This document shows positions 52,401-54,883 of a stretch of DNA of 64,000 nucleotides, in pieces. Location: contig NC_088716.1 in NCBI RefSeq assembly GCF_963576615.1, positions 59,164,228-59,228,227 of the forward strand, in the 5' to 3' direction. Within the stretch, counting starts at the first letter, position 1. Each line of letters opens with the position of its first letter. The notes below the pieces were generated by a model. That model had not been told where the DNA came from. It saw nothing but the letters and a program-made list of their open reading frames with translations, and searched no databases. The translations under genes and the position numbers were made by a program. This DNA comes from Watersipora subatra (Eukaryota > Bryozoa > Gymnolaemata > Cheilostomatida > Watersiporidae).

Positions 52401-52512
52401 TCACGTCTAGGGGATCGTCTGTGAGGTAACATTTTTCTCCGTAATAGTACTGCCCCTCTACCTTACCTAAGGCTAACACAAGTATCACAGCGATAGAGAA
52501 AAACGCTTCCAT
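10259..52512 (-). CDS. AGRN: agrin, 32 coding exons (spliced, 3' end uncertain)
   Basis: Agrin is a secreted basement-membrane protein that binds laminin through NtA and cell-surface receptors (dystroglycan, LRP4) through its LamG domains, and organises synapses in several animals. The exons listed separately sum to 4,859 nt (about 1,620 codons); all 31 junctions keep one reading frame. Domain order follows vertebrate agrin: NtA, Kazal 1-8, two laminin-EGF, Kazal 9, linker, EGF, LamG1, EGF, LamG2, EGF start. Two details support orthology over other Kazal/LamG proteins: the NtA fold with its conserved ICD and DTRIF motifs, and a LamG2 with GFQGVI where most LamG domains have GFxGC, as in vertebrate agrin LamG2. 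The SEA domain is missing from the model. LamG3 was not found; after the last exon there is a stop at 10240-10242 if not spliced, or an intron leading out of view. Identity is firm; exact exon borders are inferred from splice consensus. Confidence 0.9.
10585..10701 (-). CDS. AGRN: agrin exon 31: LamG2, fourth part
   Basis: 117 nt, phase 0 to 0. Reads MTHLNIKDEVTLGALPPKVA and ends NPGFQGVIQW. The position that is Cys in most LamG domains (GFxGC) is Val here. Vertebrate agrin LamG2 also lacks this Cys, so this is a family trait and not decay. Acceptor ATTGTAG|GGG, donor TGG|GTGAGC. Confidence 0.87.
11077..11380. repeat. near-perfect 147-bp inverted repeat (hairpin)
   Basis: Arms 11077-11223 and 11234-11380 are reverse complements with about one mismatch visible near the tip, separated by 10 nt (AACACTAGCA). 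Outer ends are GAAAGCAATC/GATTGCTTTC; the tips are CTATTACTATTGT/ACAATAGTAATAG. It sits in the intron between agrin exons 30 and 31. It is unrelated to the other fold-back family. Confidence 0.93.
11686..11797 (-). CDS. AGRN: agrin exon 30: LamG2, third part
   Basis: 112 nt, phase 2 to 0. Encodes KKVSITQWTMLSLNRTGKTA, SLSINGETSQTINSM: the W-core strand of LamG with a sequon (NRT). Acceptor TTTTTCTAG|G, donor ATG|GTAAGT. Confidence 0.9.
11889..12006 (-). CDS. AGRN: agrin exon 29: LamG2, second part
   Basis: 118 nt, phase 1 to 2. Encodes LLFFASQHADGTGDFLLLSL, then VLRFDLGSGVTTLR. The GLLFF and RFDLGSG strands are standard LamG. Acceptor GATTTCAG|GA, donor TTAAG|GTAAAC. Confidence 0.92.
12296..12469 (-). 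CDS. AGRN: agrin exon 28: EGF-like 2 end and LamG2 start
   Basis: 174 nt, phase 1 to 1. ERCEKQLKRARDI closes the EGF; VPRFTGNSYLQYRIPKLSSY opens LamG2, followed by LSIGLVIYTTHADG. Acceptor TTTTGTCAG|GT, donor GATG|GTCAGT. Confidence 0.87.
12955..13062 (-). CDS. AGRN: agrin exon 27: EGF-like 2
   Basis: 108 nt, phase 1 to 1. Reads CSSDPCLMKPCLNNGTCSML, FKCTCKASFGG; the last Cys (ERC) comes from the next exon. A 27-bp satellite runs up to the acceptor on the intron side. Acceptor ATCTTGCAG|GG, donor GGGG|GTGAGT. Confidence 0.9.
13083..13325. repeat. 27-bp minisatellite beside agrin exon 27
   Basis: Nine units of TACATCTACCTCTACCATCA AGGGTAC type (27 bp, nine codons), starting about 20 bp from the acceptor of exon 27. 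Confidence 0.93.
15024..15151 (-). CDS. AGRN: agrin exon 26: LamG1, end
   Basis: 128 nt, phase 2 to 1. Encodes LLQNLGQVSNGFRGCISEIH and ends AQIFDGQNIG. GFRGCI is the conserved LamG C-terminal strand with its disulfide Cys. Acceptor GCTGTTTCAG|A, donor ATCG|GTAGGT. Confidence 0.88.
15474..15701 (-). CDS. AGRN: agrin exon 25: LamG1, middle
   Basis: 228 nt, phase 2 to 2. Begins FNLGEGSTLLQSEERLV (the F-LG-G strand), then YFVRIKQVKNKGHLMVTGQP, YDLNSDPILYIGHV. Acceptor TTCTTATAG|A, donor AAAAG|GTATTT. The typical W of the LamG core (here Y before FVRI) is replaced. Confidence 0.9.
16474..16669 (-). CDS. AGRN: agrin exon 24: LamG1, first part
   Basis: 196 nt, phase 1 to 2. Starts NDFTVPRFDGNSFLAYLW, continues ASGILLYSGSD, SGDFMSLVLNDGFLQY. 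This is the usual LamG opening (F-G-SFL, then GILLYSG, then DF-SL-L-G-LQ). Acceptor TTTTGCAG|CT, donor ATAG|GTGAGC. Confidence 0.92.
17219..17335 (-). CDS. AGRN: agrin exon 23: EGF-like 1
   Basis: 117 nt, phase 1 to 1. Encodes CEDDPCANGGTCSNDANLGF, HCLCTVHWKGSKC: six Cys in EGF spacing, directly before LamG1. Acceptor CTTAACAG|AT, donor ACAG|GTACAC. Confidence 0.9.
17440..17700. repeat. diverged CCACxCCCACTCATCAAGTA array
   Basis: Six or so diverged units with the core CCACTCATCAAGTA and TGCTTACTAGGCCAC, in the intron between agrin exons 22 and 23. Confidence 0.65.
17722..17832 (-). CDS. AGRN: agrin exon 22: acidic linker
   Basis: 111 nt, phase 1 to 1. Encodes STTASEINDNGLLRNDNIVA then DEGADDEEEIISPYVNG. 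An acidic linker stands between Kazal 9 and the SEA domain in vertebrate agrin; here the next exon is already the EGF. Acceptor AAGCTGTAG|TA, donor AATG|GTAAGT. No Ser-Gly glycosaminoglycan site is visible. Confidence 0.68.
18320..18355 (-). CDS. AGRN: agrin exon 21: 36-nt microexon
   Basis: 36 nt, phase 1 to 1, encoding FWWGGGAGMAF with a Gly at each joined end. Acceptor TCTTCCACAG|GG and donor TTTG|GTAGGC are good. It is symmetric, so it can be included or skipped freely. No known counterpart comes to mind; the hydrophobic Trp/Gly-rich content is unlike the rest of the linker. Supported by splice sites and phase only. Confidence 0.5.
18902..19097 (-). CDS. AGRN: agrin exon 20: Kazal 9 core and Thr-rich linker
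   Basis: 196 nt, phase 0 to 1. YVCASDGQTYPNPCNLRRQA and C...GPC finish Kazal 9, then a mucin-like stretch TTTKMETSTSTAMTTTAKTK follows. The donor is less certain: GGTG|GTCAGT is chosen because it keeps frame and the same GTCAGT donor is used by exon 28; a stop (TAG) follows shortly if unspliced. Confidence 0.8.
19150..19410. repeat. 14-bp minisatellite (AACATTGATGTCTA)
   Basis: About 18 units of AACATTGATGTCTA with small changes, in the intron between agrin exons 19 and 20, ending near the exon 19 donor. Confidence 0.93.
19430..19617 (-). CDS. AGRN: agrin exon 19: laminin-EGF 2 end and Kazal 9 FOLN half
   Basis: 188 nt, phase 1 to 0. LKCDKCVEPGMILTSQGC closes the second laminin-EGF; CDTKNCGNGQCVVDENSKPL then CTCDYTCPDDL starts Kazal 9. 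Acceptor TCTGTCAG|GG, donor CTC|GTAAGA. A 14-bp satellite lies just past the donor. Confidence 0.9.
19719..19802 (-). CDS. AGRN: agrin exon 18: laminin-EGF 2, first half
   Basis: 84 nt, phase 1 to 1. Encodes CQCNTFGSVRTDCDQNTGRC and QCIEKVEG. It completes with exon 19 (LKCDKC). Acceptor AATCTGCAG|CT, donor GAAG|GTAAGA. Confidence 0.88.
20083..20437. repeat. 22-bp G-rich minisatellite, 16 units
   Basis: Sixteen units of GCTGTCAAGGACACGCTGGG GA, highly uniform and GC-rich against an AT-rich background. Between agrin exons 17 and 18. A 138-codon frame over it is a repeat product. Confidence 0.95.
21163..21327 (-). CDS. AGRN: agrin exon 17: laminin-EGF 1
   Basis: 165 nt, phase 1 to 1. Reads TCQCHSIGSNGQLCDPTNFQ, CDCKPGVYGKTCDQCKTGWW and ends EGCI, the eight-Cys laminin-type EGF pattern with the GxxCDxC turn. 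Acceptor CTTTATAG|AT, donor CATTC|GTAAGT. Confidence 0.92.
22300..22652. mobile_element. palindromic MITE-like family, copy B (left end lost)
   Basis: Starts inside the left arm (GTGTGATTATGACG...) and runs through the centre (ACTAGTGACATTATTG) to a complete right arm ending ATCGATACTTTCTGAC and TTGTGTAAGTTCATC. In the intron between agrin exons 16 and 17. Confidence 0.75.
22781..22876 (-). CDS. AGRN: agrin exon 16: CxxxxxGCC segment before laminin-EGF 1
   Basis: 96 nt, phase 1 to 1. Encodes ACTYSRFGCCPYNSTLASPG and ends KRGCP. This short motif (C, then GCC, then GCP) stands directly before the first laminin-EGF in vertebrate agrin too, and is a good diagnostic. One sequon (NST). Acceptor CTATTGCAG|AT, donor CCAT|GTAAGT. 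Confidence 0.87.
23747..23923 (-). CDS. AGRN: agrin exon 15: Cys-rich segment of unknown fold
   Basis: 177 nt, phase 1 to 1. Begins acidic (EETTENTTDALC) and has Cys spacing CSSC, CEICG, YCSF, CCAKG. It sits where vertebrate agrin carries a further Kazal-like, acidic piece before the first laminin-EGF, but I cannot align it to a Kazal core. It is a symmetric exon and could be skipped in frame. Acceptor CTTGTCTAG|AC, donor AAAG|GTAAAA. Confidence 0.75.
24079..24197 (-). CDS. AGRN: agrin exon 14: Kazal 8 core
   Basis: 119 nt, phase 2 to 1. Encodes AVCGGDGVTYKNYCEVRQAQ, then C and a tail ending AFCQG. Acceptor TTATGTAG|T, donor CAAG|GTAAAA. Together with exon 13 it makes the eighth Kazal module. 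Confidence 0.88.
24884..25532. mobile_element. palindromic MITE-like family, longest copy C
   Basis: About 650 bp. Left end ACAAAATTTTAGTAGATTTT and right end AAATCTACTACAATTTTGTG are inverted. The middle holds an additional inverted block (GAAATGATGTCACTAGTTGC), so it looks like two fused or nested copies. In agrin intron 13. Confidence 0.78.
26430..26560 (-). CDS. AGRN: agrin exon 13: FOLN half of Kazal 8
   Basis: 131 nt, phase 0 to 2. Starts VETTPALVSCDMDTNCKFEG, then ICDFKEG and CRCDEILVHCEG. Acceptor TTTTTTAG|GTA, donor GCAG|GTAATG. The phase-2 exit is unique among the Kazal exons and is matched by exon 14. Confidence 0.83.
26758..26807 (-). CDS. AGRN: agrin exon 12: short Thr/Ser linker
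   Basis: 50 nt, phase 1 to 0, encoding NVTSDSFETRNTDPPM, a linker between Kazal 7 and 8 with one N-glycosylation sequon. Because its end phases differ it cannot be skipped without breaking frame. Acceptor GTTTTGCAG|AA, donor ATG|GTAATT. Small and found by phase fit, so less certain than its neighbours. Confidence 0.68.
27034..27180 (-). CDS. AGRN: agrin exon 11: Kazal 7 core
   Basis: 147 nt, phase 1 to 1. Encodes CICDWTCDTEDYVCGTDRKT and the rest of the core, RSECALQKMSC, ending TGQC. Acceptor ATTAACAG|GA, donor TGCA|GTGAGT. Confidence 0.9.
27625..27727 (-). CDS. AGRN: agrin exon 10: end of Kazal 6, start of Kazal 7
   Basis: 103 nt, phase 0 to 1. SCIQKKKIVRVSDGRC closes Kazal 6; CDRATPCLYGGTCIG opens the FOLN part of Kazal 7. 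The two modules are almost without a linker. Acceptor GTATTGCAG|TC, donor ATCG|GTATGC. Confidence 0.85.
27788..27945 (-). mobile_element. tRNA-derived SINE, copy 2
   Basis: On the minus strand: A box part GTAAAGATGGTAGCGAG, B box GGGTTCAATTCC, then GCAATCTATTTTTCTTAGTG and CTTAGCGTGGTTTCGGACAG. Shared body with copy 1 at 5081. In the intron after agrin exon 9. Confidence 0.65.
28803..28963 (-). CDS. AGRN: agrin exon 9: Kazal 6 first part
   Basis: 161 nt, phase 1 to 0. Reads SCEDFYCEFGYCQSVNGTPS, CVCAAKEAC, then ICADDGVTYNNVCEMTVE. Here the intron cuts inside the Kazal core after the second core Cys, not before VCG as elsewhere. Acceptor TTTTGCAG|AT, donor GAG|GTATGC. One sequon (NGT). Confidence 0.87.
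29241..29867. repeat. 32-bp minisatellite, about 19 units
   Basis: Units of TTATTGTATGGGCACCCTGC CCGGTGTAAACC, in the intron between agrin exons 8 and 9; small point changes only. Confidence 0.95.
30314..30416 (-). CDS. AGRN: agrin exon 8: Kazal 5 core
   Basis: 103 nt, phase 0 to 1. Encodes VCGDDGMTYASECYLKQTNC and ends LGAC. Acceptor TGTTACAG|GTG, donor TGCA|GTAAGT. It pairs with exon 7 to make a complete module. Confidence 0.9.
30529..30946. mobile_element. palindromic MITE-like family, copy D
   Basis: Left end TGAAGTTACACAAAATTTC and right end GCTTTGTGTAAGTTTATC are inverted; both arms and the centre CACAACTAATGACATCATTG are present. In the agrin intron between exons 7 and 8. Confidence 0.78.
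31027..31157 (-). CDS. AGRN: agrin exon 7: FOLN half of Kazal 5
   Basis: 131 nt, phase 1 to 0. Encodes DACADVNCPYDGVCTIKF then CECPVCSAAMQP, the follistatin-like half of Kazal 5. Acceptor TGTTTCAG|CT; donor CCC|GTGAGT. The next exon starts with VCG, as in the exon 2/3 pair. Confidence 0.88.
31815..31955. repeat. dispersed repeat, copy 2
   Basis: Second copy of the family at 6110-6262 (TGCTATTGCGCCTTGGGACC, GACCTGCATCACTACTTTCA). A third weaker copy of its right half is at 32080-32160. In an agrin intron. Confidence 0.7.
32281..33596 (+). mobile_element. Helitron-like non-autonomous element with tRNA-like insert
   Basis: The 3' end has a 6-bp stem hairpin (ACCCGG, loop, CCGGGT at 33567-33584) followed by AGTACAACTAG and T, the layout of a Helitron 3' end (hairpin then CTRR, host T). 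A possible 5' end is TCTCAAAGTCTG at 32281. Inside are a tRNA-like box pair and three diverged copies of a 100-bp unit (33190-33540). No Rep/helicase is encoded. The 5' limit is a guess. Confidence 0.45.
32345..32432 (-). repeat. tRNA-like unit (pseudo-tRNA)
   Basis: Minus strand GCCGTTCTAGCTCAGTGG has a perfect A box (TAGCTCAGTGGTAGAGC) and GAGTTCAAATCC a B box. The anticodon, T and acceptor stems do not pair, so it is a pol III-type SINE fragment and not a tRNA gene. Confidence 0.6.
33701..33916 (-). CDS. AGRN: agrin exon 6: Kazal 4 (whole module)
   Basis: 216 nt, phase 1 to 1. Reads DNPCENVKCENYATCRVDTD, CRCPDVC, VCGSNRKEYINLCRLQQDAC and ends SVGPC. Contains one sequon (NVT). Acceptor TTTTTCAG|TG, donor TTGTC|GTAAGT. 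Exons 4, 5 and 6 are three whole-module symmetric exons in a row, which suggests tandem exon duplication. Confidence 0.92.
34341..34559 (-). CDS. AGRN: agrin exon 5: Kazal 3 (whole module)
   Basis: 219 nt, phase 1 to 1. Reads DPCADVICGLGQTCKVEE, CHCIDQC, then VCGTDGSTYDNECMLQYAAC and ends YKGKC. All ten Cys of a follistatin-Kazal module are present. Acceptor GATTTTCAG|AT, donor CCGA|GTGAGT. The upstream intron carries a large 29-bp satellite starting right beside the acceptor. Confidence 0.92.
34574..35344. repeat. 29-bp minisatellite, about 26 units
   Basis: Units of GATAGCCATATGAGTTATGT GACACTACA, starting within 15 bp of exon 5's acceptor and filling most of agrin intron 4. Repeats abut with no spacers. 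Confidence 0.95.
35516..35752 (-). CDS. AGRN: agrin exon 4: Kazal 2 (whole module)
   Basis: 237 nt, phase 1 to 1, so the module is a symmetric unit. Contains the FOLN part NPCLKENCKYGAICQV, then CICPTTC, an acidic insert (YGDADSDQ) and the Kazal core VCGTDGRDYANECELRKESC, closing at SCG. Acceptor ATTTTAG|GA, donor TGCG|GTAAGT. This is the first exon shared by the NtA form and the predicted short form. Confidence 0.92.
35767..35953. repeat. 187-bp dispersed duplication, copy 1
   Basis: Starts CATCAGATTTGTACATAC, just outside exon 4's acceptor, and ends TGCTTGTTTTATGCTAC. Nearly identical to 38866-39052. The right end is the first unit of the 42-bp satellite. Confidence 0.9.
35935..36450. repeat. 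42-bp minisatellite
   Basis: About 12 diverged units with core AGCAGGTGCTTGTCCTATAC and GAGACATTTAT, in the intron between the alternative first exon and exon 4. Confidence 0.85.
36777..36840 (-). CDS. AGRN: alternative first exon: signal peptide, no NtA
   Basis: ATG at 36840 starts MLLAFIYLFASPALA then CYQFPDG and a donor GATG|GTAGGT in phase 1. The peptide is a clear secretory signal with a likely cut after ALA. Phase 1 is what the next exon (35752) needs, so it could replace exons 1-3 and give a secreted form without NtA and Kazal 1. No acceptor is needed before it; an AT-rich promoter-like stretch lies upstream at 36.85-37.0 kb. Vertebrate agrin also has an alternative start without NtA, but that one makes a membrane anchor. 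The ORF and donor are seen in the sequence; use as a promoter is inferred. Confidence 0.55.
38866..39052. repeat. 187-bp dispersed duplication, copy 2
   Basis: Direct copy of 35767-35953 with a handful of substitutions (for example ACTATACAAAGACGC against ACTATGCAGAGACAC). It includes one 42-bp-type unit but no array. Confidence 0.9.
39596..40228. repeat. 22-bp minisatellite with two variants, about 28 units
   Basis: Units of ACTGTTACTCCSCATTATATCC (T type) and ACCGTTACTCTGCATTACACCC (C type). The first eight are all T type; later the two mix. A 266-codon frame over it is a product of the repeat: three 22-bp units give a 22-residue period. Confidence 0.95.
40616..40814 (-). CDS. AGRN: agrin exon 3: Kazal 1 core plus Ser/Thr tail
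   Basis: 199 nt, phase 0 to phase 1. Starts VCGTDRKWYNNVCETRRESC, the Kazal core, and ends with a basic stretch, then about 30 residues rich in Ser, Thr and Pro (DTTTKSLPASTEISQPSSET) that look O-glycosylated. The Kazal is split by an intron exactly before VCG; the same split recurs in Kazal 5, in Kazal 9 (before YVCASDG) and near it in Kazal 8. Borders: TTAACAG|GTT and GGAAG|GTAAGC. Confidence 0.87.
41201..41645 (+). mobile_element. LINE (non-LTR retrotransposon) 3' end, decayed
   Basis: The + strand encodes VRVFGHIVRKDGN then, after a stop, RQRLTYMGNL and, after another stop and frame break, RDRKWWRSM. FGHIVRK, RQRLTYM and DRKxWRSM in this order form the C-terminal tail of the reverse transcriptase polyprotein in common animal LINEs. 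The copy ends in a TAATAATAATCATCAT tail that runs straight into the splice donor of agrin exon 2. Stops and gaps make it a dead 5'-truncated copy in the intron after exon 2. Confidence 0.7.
41650..41759 (-). CDS. AGRN: agrin exon 2: follistatin-like half of Kazal 1
   Basis: 110 nt, entered in phase 1 after CCGTAG, left in phase 0 at CAG|GTATGA. Encodes ECKFFFCAFYAECKLG followed by CECPSC, the Cys pattern of a FOLN segment, directly after NtA as in vertebrate agrin. The donor lies beside the 3' tail of a LINE fragment: the intron begins with that tail. Confidence 0.85.
42034..42713. repeat. 50-bp minisatellite, about 13 units
   Basis: Diverged units of about 50 bp with core ACCACCAGCATTATC and GATATT...CTGACATGCTCTCA and GGTAAAG, in agrin intron 1 close to exon 2. 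Confidence 0.85.
43372..43418. repeat. perfect 21-bp hairpin beside composite copy 1
   Basis: Arms AGGGTTACGGCAAATAATAAA-type at 43372-43392 and 43398-43418 with a 5-nt loop GATCA; a further GGCCGTAACCC follows. It lies 20 bp before composite copy 1. Confidence 0.88.
44511..44582 (+). repeat. tRNA-like (pol III promoter) unit in composite copy 1
   Basis: GCCGCATAGCCTAGTGAATA gives an A box and GAGTTCAATTCC a B box, spaced as in a tRNA. Stems do not close into a functional tRNA, so this is a SINE-type head, followed at once by the 14-bp satellite. Confidence 0.6.
44595..44888. repeat. 14-bp satellite, 21 units
   Basis: 21 head-to-tail copies of ATAACTTTATCACT, almost perfect (one unit has TTATTACT). 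Part of composite copy 1. Confidence 0.95.
46014..46482. mobile_element. palindromic MITE-like family, full copy E
   Basis: 469 bp from TCAAAGATGAACTCACAC to GTGTAAGCTTTAAGA. The two arms of roughly 200 bp are reverse complements of each other, so the transcript would fold into one long hairpin. In agrin intron 1. Confidence 0.85.
49145..49602. mobile_element. palindromic MITE-like family, full copy F
   Basis: 458 bp from TTAAAGATGAACAGACACC to CAAGTTCATATTTAAAG, arms inverted. In agrin intron 1. Confidence 0.85.
50104..50576. mobile_element. palindromic MITE-like family, full copy G
   Basis: About 473 bp from TTAAAGACGATCTTACAC to CTGTTTATCTTTAAGA, arms inverted. In agrin intron 1, only 500 bp from copy F. 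Confidence 0.85.
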
Positions 52513-52585
52513 TTTTATAAATGTAGCAGAAAGTTCACATTTCCCTCATGAGGCGCTGTGGATGAGTCACATAAGATCTTTCCGA
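52074..52585 (-). CDS. AGRN: agrin exon 1: signal peptide and NtA domain
   Basis: ATG at 52512; coding part 52074-52512 (146 codons plus 1 nt, phase 1, donor CCG|GTAAGC). Residues 1 to about 20 form a hydrophobic signal peptide ending near KVEG. The rest is the laminin-binding NtA domain: DVVFTG, the YRVIKGSG strand, GFGSDQICD, DDTRIF and the LTLNSSLTRVSVRSL strand match the vertebrate NtA order. Four Cys are visible. N-glycosylation sequons include NST, NLT and NSS. Upstream of the ATG a strong polypyrimidine acceptor (CCTCTTGTAG) ends at 52586, so about 73 nt of 5' UTR probably sit in this exon and a separate leader exon lies farther upstream. The whole NtA is encoded by one exon. Confidence 0.93.
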
Positions 52586-54080
52586 CTACAAGAGGAAAAA
52601 GAAGAGATGTCAACCTGCAACATATAGAGCATTAAATATCTGAAAAATTATTCTACAATCTGACTGATGAATAAATTGTCTTTAAATTCTTTTTGCGTAC
52701 TTGCACCAATACAAATAGTGGTAATCTAGTCGAATGTTTACAACAAAACCGATAGAATCACAAGCTAATCTAAACTATTTCCATACTTAGCATTATTGCT
52801 ATCAATATCGGTGTAACAATAGGTCTAACAGCCCAGTTCACTCATTACACACGATTGAAGGCTACCAGGGCACAGGCTGTCACGGCATAATAATGCTTTT
52901 ATCTTCTTGTGTTACGCTTTCATTGCGACAAGCAGTGATGTTGTTAGAAGCAATAATCGCAAGACTCCAGAAATTATTCCCATGCAAAAAATAAATTCCA
53001 AGTTTTATTTGCAGACTGCAGTTAGGGTGGACAGCTCTTGACTGCTTACAGACACAAGATGCCATTATGGCCAAATTACCGAGTTATGTACAGAAATATT
53101 GCGGAGGTCTGTCAATAATCTAAAGAGGTAGGCAAGAACAATTGGTCTACAAAGTTGTCCTCGAGGAGCCGTAGGTGGTCATCTACATTGTAGAGCCATT
53201 AAACATCTTTCGTAATAACAATGCCTCTCAACACAAGATGGCATGGTTGATAAGCTTCCTCCAAAAAACAGATATCCATGAAAAGTGATGAACAATTTTG
53301 TATTGTTCTACACATTCGTTCATCAATAATGGATCATATATCCATGGATTAGACTCACATATTGGACGATAACAAAGCGTTTAATTCTCAAGTGTGCTCC
53401 TTACATCAACGCTAAACAATGCAAAGTCAACAAGCTATCTCCTCTTTAGAGAAGACACGGATTTGCCTACACCCGCTTGTGTCAACAATCTTACTGTAGT
53501 TTCTTGAGCAAACCATTGTCATGAGCATGTCTGAACGCATCTTTGCTTCCGTTCAAATATAGCACGGTCAAAAATCAATGCTTTTGGAAACTGTTGAATA
53601 ATAAAGTTTCAGTTAATTCCTTTTATGAATTCAATTATCTTGTTGCTATCTCATGTTGTTCTAAAACTTGCTGACGCTAAATAATTCGGAGTCATAGTCA
53701 GCGGATATCGTGTTAAGTACGTAAGAAATTATTTAAAAAGAAGTCATCAATGTTATGCTGGCTTAACTGTCTCTTAAAACACGGTGTAAAAACTAGAGTA
53801 GAATTACACTCAGTAGATCGCTTTCATATCTTTTAAGCCACCACTGCAGCCCAACATTAAGGTATTGATAAGCGAGCGGTCAATAGTTCTATGTTAACCT
53901 TCACCTTGTAAATCTGTGAATTGCACTAAATATTCTGTACATTCCAACTAGAAAAATGAATTGCAATGTACAAGCTCCTGAAATTTCTTGCTAGTTCATC
54001 TTCTGAGAGAAAAGTTCAGAAACCTTTTCCTTGATAGCGATGTTATGTTATTGTTGCATTAGACATCGTAGCAAACTTAC

Positions 54081-54127
54081 CTGTTTCCTGGTTATTGATC
54101 AGACAGACGTACCCAAGGGAAATCCAT
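54081..54127 (-). other. candidate non-coding 5' leader exon of agrin
   Basis: A 47-nt segment has a good acceptor (TTTATTGCAG) and a strong donor (ACAG|GTAAGT) on the minus strand, between the upstream gene and the NtA exon, whose own 5' side carries a strong acceptor. It reads ATG GAT TTC ... and stops after 11 codons, so it would be untranslated or hold a short upstream ORF. This is inference from splice signals only. Confidence 0.35.
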
Positions 54128-54676
54128 CTGCAATAAAGTCTCAAATATAAAGTCACACACTGGACTCGCTCCACACCTGATCTGCAAAGCTAACTGTATG
54201 TTTGCTACTATATTTCTACTCGGTTGAATAAAAACTTACAATAGAGCCTGCATACTACATAGAAACCATCACCTAGCTCCGCCCACTCAAGCTATTCAAG
54301 TGTATGCAACTCCAAAATAGTCTATCAGTGTACACTTATGATATGTAAACAAGGTACAAAATATGAATGAGTCTACATTGTTACCCGCTTGTATCTGATT
54401 TATGTAAGATCAACCTCATTGCTATGAGAGAATACAGTTTTTTGTTGTAGCAAGAACAATGGCGCAAACATCGCTCAAAATATTACCAAATTTCATTAAA
54501 AATTATCAAGAACCTAATCCTGGTTTTTGATTGAAACTCATTTCTGTAAAGCTGCTATAATACTAGTTATTTGCTGTCATTACGTTTTAATGCAGGGGTT
54601 GAAAGAACAGAGAGAGTAAAATGTCCATCCTGTAACATAAACACTAGGAATCTTTCAACTACGGTATATATCTCTC

Positions 54677-54682
54677 TTTATT
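54677..54682 (-). terminator. polyadenylation signal AATAAA of the UBZ4 gene
   Basis: AATAAA on the minus strand 88 nt past the stop codon, in an AT-rich 3' UTR. Position fits a short 3' UTR. Confidence 0.6.
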
Positions 54683-54769
54683 TGCTACAAATATTATTAA
54701 TTTTTGTGTAACAATAAAAATATTAAACTACAAAAAAATAAATAGTAGAAATGTGAACAGGGTCCTCAT

Positions 54770-54883
54770 TCATCTCAAGGACAAACAAAAGTTGTCAAGG
54801 TGAGCATTGATCTCTCTAGCGGCAATGGTGAGGGTGCAGGCCGGGCATTCTACATAGCCATCAAAAACATCAGCAGTGTTCAT
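54770..54883 (-). CDS. UBZ4-protein exon E: terminal UBZ4 zinc finger and stop
   Basis: 114 nt including the TGA stop, phase 0. Reads MNTADVFDGYVECPACTLTI then AAREINAHLDNFCLSLR. CPAC...INAHLDNFC gives the C-C-H-C zinc ligands and the IN-HLD helix of the UBZ4 family; one extra residue (F) stands before the last Cys compared with the usual HLDxC spacing. Acceptor ATCTATTTCAG|AT. The finger is at the extreme C-terminus, as in SPRTN. Confidence 0.8.
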   Translation of the reverse strand: MNTADVFDGYVECPACTLTIAAREINAHLDNFCLSLR

